Assembly (NCBI GenBank): GCA_009809945.1
Contig: WTPW01000635.1
Location: 235,070 to 299,069, forward strand
From: Gigaspora margarita
Taxonomy: Eukaryota; Glomeromycota; Glomeromycetes; Diversisporales; Gigasporaceae
Length of the DNA stretch: 64,000 nucleotides
Direction of reading: 5' to 3'
The notes beneath the pieces are model-generated. The model searched no databases. It saw only the letters and a program-made list of their open reading frames with translations, and had not been told where the DNA came from. Made by a program: the position numbers and the translations under genes. Positions 58,558 to 64,000 of this stretch are shown here, piece after piece (the first letter of the stretch is position 1; every line of letters begins with the position of its first letter).

Positions 58558-58717
58558 CAGTGTTATAAATTCAAAAAGTTTTTATTGGCACAAATGCAAA
58601 AAAAAAATGCATAAAAAAATATTTATATGCGTGTTATATATATGGGAAGCCTGATATACATGCAAATTTAAATCTATGTGCACTGCGCCTACTGCGCAGA
58701 TCCAATTTACATCACTG
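58558..58717. mobile_element. hAT-type MITE, 160 bp, with known empty site
   Basis: Ends CAGTGTTATAAATTC and, inverted from the right, CAGTGATGTAAATTG. Exact 8-bp duplications CATATAAT at 58550-58557 and 58718-58725. Copy 1 of the duplication (about 55262-55285) has a single CATATAAT and no insert, which proves the insertion and its boundaries. It contains CTGCGCCTACTGCGCAG near the right end. Confidence 0.9.
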
Positions 58718-59772
58718 CATATAATTGCAAATTAATGCCTATCTACATATTATTAGAATACACTCAAATGGATATTGAAATAAAGGATTAATTTCCAAGT
58801 CTAATAATTATTATATTATATGCAAGATACACATTATCAATTTTTATACCTGTTATTTAAAATTATATATCCTATTTTGAAGGATTTGATTTTGAAGTAA
58901 TATCCAATTCTATTTTTATTTTTATTTTTATTTTATTTTTATTATTATTATTATTATTATTTGCAATAATGCTGCATGTTCTAGCTTTATGATCTATCTT
59001 TTGAAACTTTGGGCAATAGAAAGTATAGATATTTTTATATACATGTGTTCAAAAGAATTTTATAACAATATTGACTATTATGATCCTCTTTTTGAAGTAA
59101 GGTATGCACCAAGTGTTCAGATTATGTGTTTTAATAATTTTTCTATTGTTTAAAAATATAAAAATCACCAAAACTGCATAATCTGAGTACATACAATAAT
59201 TAGTATATGGATTGCAAATGAATTAAAAAAAGAATTTTAATATTTGATTTTATTAATTATTGTTTTGATTATATAAACATATAGGCAGAATATTCTTACT
59301 TTCTAAATTTTGATCCTTTTTGTAAACTTGAGATATGTTAGCCACTGCTTATAATATCTTACTCTCCAGATTAAAACCTGCCTACTACTTATTATCCACA
59401 CTAGTATGTTTTCTGAATAAGTCTCAAGTAGTACTTATTGATTTATTACTTTTAGTATAATCTATTCCATAATTATAATAGCTGGTTTTTCACATAGTGG
59501 TACTAAAGTTTGAATAAAACCTGGATACTATAAGCAGTAGCAATGGAGTTAATAAATACTAGTTTTTTTAGCTTGATTACTTTTTGAATTCTCTTAGATT
59601 TTTGTTTACATAATTCAGAATTTCTTGGATTGTTGCACATTCCATCTAAATAAAAACTATAATATTGCTTAGTTTATTCTTCAGGACCAGATTAATTTCG
59701 TGGTTTGAACTATATGAAATTACTGGTATATATCTTATTTTTATTTGTATTCAGTTTAGAAATTTACTATAA

Positions 59773-59925
59773 GGGCAGTGATAGATATTACATAATATCC
59801 TAGGGAGGGGATCAAAAGATTTTTTACATAAGGCTAATTATACAATTTGATTGACTAATTGGTCTTATGTAGGGGGAGGAGTAGCTCTATGATAAAATAA
59901 TATTATGTAATATCTGTCATGGCTC
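59773..59925. mobile_element. PIF/Harbinger-like MITE, 153 bp, with known empty site
   Basis: Ends GGGCAGTGATAGATATTACA and, inverted from the right, GAGCCATGACAGATATTACA. Target duplication TAA (59770-59772 and 59926-59928). Copy 1 reads ACTATAATTATT at the matching point, the uninterrupted site. The TAA target with GGGC/GAGC ends fits PIF/Harbinger. Confidence 0.85.
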
Positions 59926-60515
59926 TAATTATTTTACTAAATATTTTAATTTGTTAATTTGTATATTTTAAAATAGATTAGTTGTACAACCAAGTTCAGC
60001 AGAGTCAAAATTTAGAACCAGTATGCATCGTAGCTAGGCTGGTATTAAACAATAATGCTAGCTAGCTTTATTATAGCAAAAATATCATTGGGCAATTTTA
60101 TTTATACTAGTTTATAGTAAAAGTTTGCGTGAATATACAGAATTTATCAATTCTAACTTGAAATTTGGTCGATCTGCTAAATTTTGATTGCACAACTAAT
60201 CTATCCTATGATTACAATTGACTTTTTTGATTGTATATAGTAATACTACAAAAGCTATATTTGGCTTTTGCTAAAAGCTTATACAAATCAGGATTCAAAC
60301 ACAAGTGCAAAAACAATGCATTATTAATCTTGTCTAGCACTCACAGGACTCTAATAAAAATAAGTATTTTTATGATTAGAATATACAAAATCTTATGATT
60401 ATGCATAATCTGGTATAAAATCAAAGTTACTAAATTTTTAATGTAATTTGGAGCAAAATAGTATATATACTATATTATTTTTAATTTTTTTTTCTTTGCT
60501 TTATGTAATATTAAC

Positions 60516-61124
60516 TGGGATGCAAATTACTAACTCTTTCCAATGATCACTTGTACCAAAACTTTCTTAAACAAAAAATCAATTTACTTAAAAATTTATT
60601 AAATAAATAGGCTCTTTACAACTATATAAACTTGTTCTAAACACAAAGTTATATATAGCTATCAAATTTTATACTATTTTAACCTTTTCTTGTTAAAATA
60701 TATTAAATTTTAAATAAATAAATATCCTGCTTAATATTGCGATTTTGGCCAAAAAAACTTGTCTTGCCCTTTAAAACAAAGTTGTTTACCTCTTTTCTGG
60801 CTTTATTTCAACATATAATACATCCAAAATAGATATAAACTGCTGATTTTACAATCAAAATATTCTAAACTCCTTTTTAACTTTTAAACTTTAAATTTTG
60901 TTCTTTTTGCTTTAACCCCAACAAATTCTATGCCCTAACCACGTTTTAAATTATCTAATATTAGTAGTTTTTCTAAAATTATTTAATTTGTACAATTTTC
61001 TCTATTTGAACTAATTAAGTTTATACAAAACAAACAATTACAAATTTGTACTTATTTTAATTTACACAAATCTTGTGTAAATTTTGCTATTATTTATATC
61101 ATAGTTACACATACTATCTTTGTA
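60516..61124. other. AT-rich spacer, nothing recognised
   Basis: No gene or element boundaries visible. The plus strand is locally C-containing (TTTACCTCTTTTCTGGC) but no frame stays open. Confidence 0.4.
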
Positions 61125-61178
61125 TTACAAGCCACACTAGCTACAAGCCACACTAGCTCAAGCCACACTAGCTACAAG
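61125..61178. repeat. CTACAAGCCACACTAG minisatellite, left part
   Basis: Three to four ~16-bp units CTACAAGCCACACTAG, continuing at 62502-62600 after the hAT-type element that inserted into it. Confidence 0.75.
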
Positions 61179-62501
61179 TAGAGTGCGGGACAGGCTGGGC
61201 TAAGCCCAGAAACTTGCGGGCCGGGCTGAGCTTTGGTCCAGTTCGGGCCTATAATTCTGAGCTCGCTATTGTTTGGGCCCAAACACAAATCGGGCTTGTT
61301 AAATATCAGGCTGGTCTCAAGCTTTATAAGAAAGCCTGATTAGGCCTGATAATACCTGGTAAACTTATAATCAAAATTATAACCTAAGTAAATTACCCAA
61401 TCAAATCATTAACGTCATAGCAAAAATCGGTTCTCTGACAATTGAAGAATTAGGGTAGCTGCGCAACACAGTTGCGCTAAAACCAGGAACGTCATATAAG
61501 TACATCTTAAAATTAAAATGTTCTAAAATATGCTAAATAGGCTCGATTAAGCTCAAATAATTTATTTGTTATAAAGAAAAAGAAAAATAAATCTGTTACT
61601 GAATGTTTCAATAACAGCGCATATGGCTTTGAATTTAATGCACTCATAATCTGAGCCCTTTGTGGTTCAGATTAGCACAATAGTTTTTTAATTGTCATAT
61701 AAAAACTATCCTTTGGACATTTCGATTGCCAAATAAAACCGTTATTGGTTGCTACGCATCTATTAACTATATAATATAATTAATATTGTAATAAATTAAT
61801 TTTCGAAGGGGTTAAACCTCATAATTATTGTGGATTAAATTATATTGTCGATTCTTTTGAAATAAAAATAAAACAATCGACACATAATAAATAAATGAAT
61901 CTATATCCGTATTGTTTCACCGACAAACGCATGTTGAAAGCTTAGTTCATTGATAATTATTTTAATTCAATATATTGTACTAACAATTTCTTTATAAATT
62001 ACACCAACTTTAACCTAAATTTAACTCTAATGACAAAGACTAGAATTAATTTGCCTGCGAAATTAGCTTTTGATGAAAAGCTTTTATGAACGAACTTGTC
62101 CGTGAATTAATTAATTGCAAAATAACCTTGCCCAAAATTAATTCTCTGCGAATTAAATTTTTTTGAAGTAATTATTGGTAAATTGATCAAAACCGAGTGA
62201 ACCTGATACCATTAAATAAATATTAAATAATAAACTAAATACACATCTATAACTTAACCAAATCGCCGAAAAATCATTCGGCAAATTTTTAGTGTTCCAG
62301 GAATTATAATAATATCTGTAAGTAAAAAATTTTATAAATCTGCGGGCCGGGCCGGGTCAGGTATAGTTTAAATAAGGCCCAGCCTGGTTTATTTCACGGG
62401 ATTTTTTTTTATCATGGGCCGGGCTCGGGCTTACAAATTATTTTCGGGCTGAGTTTCAGGTCTAGGTAGGCCCGGCCCGACCCAGCCCGTCCAGCACCCT
62501 A
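61179..62501. mobile_element. hAT-type element with GC-rich subterminal repeats
   Basis: Ends TAGAGTGCGGGACAGGCTGG and the inverse (CCAGCCCGTCCAGCACCCTA when read out) are flanked by exact 8-bp GCTACAAG (61171-61178, 62502-62509). Within 150 bp of each end are many GGGCCGGGC, GGGCTGAGC and inverse CCCGGCCCGACC words, strikingly GC-rich for this genome and probably transposase-binding repeats. The interior (61448-62236) is copy 2 of dispersed family A. No transposase; nonautonomous. Confidence 0.85.
61448..62236. repeat. Dispersed repeat family A, copy 2
   Basis: Homologous to 7912-8815, starting TTAGGGTAGCTGCGCAACAC. It keeps more CpG sites than copy 1 (GTTGCGC, AACGTC, GTGAACC). It either inserted into the hAT-type element or forms its captured core. 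No frame recognised. Confidence 0.7.
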
Positions 62502-62600
62502 GCTACAAGCCATACTAGCTACAAGCCACACTAGCCACAAGCTATACTAGCCACAGCTACACTAGCTACAGCTACAATATAGTTACACCAACCGTGCAAT
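62502..62600. repeat. CTACAAGCCACACTAG minisatellite, right part
   Basis: Six or so variable units (AGCTACAAGCCATACTAG, GCCACAGCTACACTAG, AGCTACAGCTACA), the continuation of 61125-61178. Confidence 0.75.
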
Positions 62601-64000
62601 ATTACACAAACCAAAAGTTACCAATCTGAAAAGCTCTTTTTAATCTTATTATTTTCTGATATGCCAACTACTATTGATAAAGTACCTGATACAATAGATT
62701 TTGACAACTTTTTTATACAATGCCCGAATCGTTTTGAAATTTTTATTTATGAAAGCAATCCATATATCTTTAATTCTTTCAAAATGTATATGTTTTAAAA
62801 TTTTATTATAATTATGGCTAAGAAATAATTAAAGATAAAATATAAAAAATAAAATAAAAATAAAAATTTTAAATCAATAATTTCATAGTGAGCCACAAGA
62901 TAAAGACTTATAATAAATATAAGCTAGCAGATTTAGCCAATTAATTTATATGCAGCAATTACATATATATTAATTAGAAATTTATATTTAAAAGTTATAC
63001 AGTATATTATTTACCTAATTTTCAAAAAACACTCACAGGTAGACAATAGTACACTCAATGTCCATGTGTTAACAAATTCTGAATTCTGATTGGCTAGATT
63101 AGGTAAAACATAAAAAAATAATCAAAACATAGAAAACTAATAGTTATTGGCTAGATCAGTTGTAAAATAAAATTAATTTTATATTTGTCTTTTGGACTTT
63201 AAATGGATCCCATTTTCTTAGTATAATTTGAAAAATAAAAAAAAACTTAAAAAAAAATTAGTTGAACTAAAAAAACTAATATAAAGTTGGTTGTATTTAT
63301 AAAATATTGAAAATAATTAAAAATAAGTAACCAAATATTAAAAATGTACAAATTTTGTAATACAATAAATAAAAAAATATATTTTAAAACTTTAGCAATA
63401 TTGTAAAGGTTGCCAAAACTTGGTGAAAGTTGTAAAAAAACAATGTTGATTGATGATCTATTGTTTACTTTTATGATAAAATTTAATATCACCATAAGTG
63501 ATCATCACCACTTATATGTTCAGCTAATTAGATTTTAGGATCTCATGTAATCAAAAAATTTTTAATAGCGAAAATTTTACTATAAAAACAAGTCTTTGGG
63601 CAATAAGTAAAAGTTCTTAGCATTAATTTTATATATAAACAAATTCTTCTAACCCAAACTCTACCTGACTCCAACTCTATATCTTCACTTTATTAAAACT
63701 TTTAATTATGCATAATGATAACTTAGTAGGCTGTGTCTTACAAGCAGTCATGATTTTATCTGCTATCATATGACTAATGACTTCACTGCTAACACTATAA
63801 GATTAAAAATCACACTAATTTTTTATAAAAAATTTAATAAATATTTAATAATGGTACATATATTTGCTATAAAGCTTTAGAAAAGCTTTTTTAGCACAGA
63901 TCTGTGCAAATTTCTAAAAAAACAATTAAAATTTTTAAAATACACAGGCAAATTTGTCTGTGTTACAATTTAAGGGATAGTATTTACTATACATGTATTA
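62601..64000. other. AT-rich spacer to window end
   Basis: No gene is supported. Two GATTGGCTAGAT words (about 63089 and 63148) and scattered A-rich runs are present. The 82-codon minus frame at 63247-63495 is hydrophobic low complexity. Confidence 0.4.

Larger units (their letters stand above)
58179..60515. repeat. 2-kb duplication, copy 2
   Basis: Direct repeat of 54893-56905, longer by two insertions absent from copy 1 (58558-58717 and 59773-59925). Differences elsewhere are mostly C-to-T and G-to-A, concentrated at CpG (for example CGATCGCTAC to CAATCACTAT). Confidence 0.9.

Noticed and set aside
63247-63495. 82-codon membrane-like protein on the minus strand
   Set aside because: Low-complexity A-rich DNA on the plus strand gives hydrophobic residues by composition; there is no motif.

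Overview
The window is extremely AT-rich and carries almost no intact genes. It is very probably a repeat-dominated stretch of a large fungal genome, most likely an arbuscular mycorrhizal fungus (Glomeromycotina, Gigaspora- or Rhizophagus-like). The main evidence is a decayed protein-kinase fragment at 21664-22190. Its cysteine-pair header, its ENVIEW...NRLENIK linker before the glycine loop and a downstream HGITQNTETK block match the hugely expanded kinase families of those fungi. There are no bacterial features: no operons, ribosome binding sites or CRISPR. Nothing here was computed; every boundary was read by eye.

Layout. 1-4450: a SINE-like head split by a hAT-type element (422-1739), then a palindromic satellite. 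4450-14870: AT-rich spacer with several foldback elements, a copy of a repeat family shared with 61448-62236, and a weak host-gene candidate (9435-10170). 14870-20705: a ~99-bp satellite that has caught at least six insertions; many target duplications can be read because the satellite sequence is known. 20706-24905: a second decayed tandem repeat interrupted by a 197-bp pogo-like MITE and by a 3,444-bp element with ~33-bp inverted ends and a 7-bp duplication that contains the kinase fragment. 26503-34300: a hAT transposase gene on the minus strand (28639-33006), broken into pieces by nested elements and flanked by palindromic arrays. 34880-41035: a third satellite (~115-130 bp) interrupted by a 1.7-kb insertion carrying a ~46-bp minisatellite and by a 431-bp element. 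41829-42307: a foldback element with telomere-like repeats in its stem. 43153-54715: a broken Ty3/Gypsy LTR retrotransposon with two nested foldback elements. 54780-60515: a 2-kb duplication, each copy carrying the N-terminal BED-finger part of a hAT transposase; comparing the copies gives empty sites for two MITEs and shows CpG-biased decay. 61125-62600: a minisatellite hosting a hAT element with GC-rich subterminal repeats.

How it fits together. Nothing here looks like a working pathway. The window is a layered record of transposition: satellites and old elements serve as landing sites for TA-target (Tc1/mariner/pogo-like), 8-bp-target (hAT-like), TAA-target (PIF/Harbinger-like) and unassigned 5-7-bp-target elements. 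The only transposase remnants (28639-33006, 54780-55203, 58179-58489) are hAT type, which fits the many 8-bp duplications. The points most worth following up are the kinase-carrying TIR element, the palindromic satellite and the foldback family with telomere-like stems.
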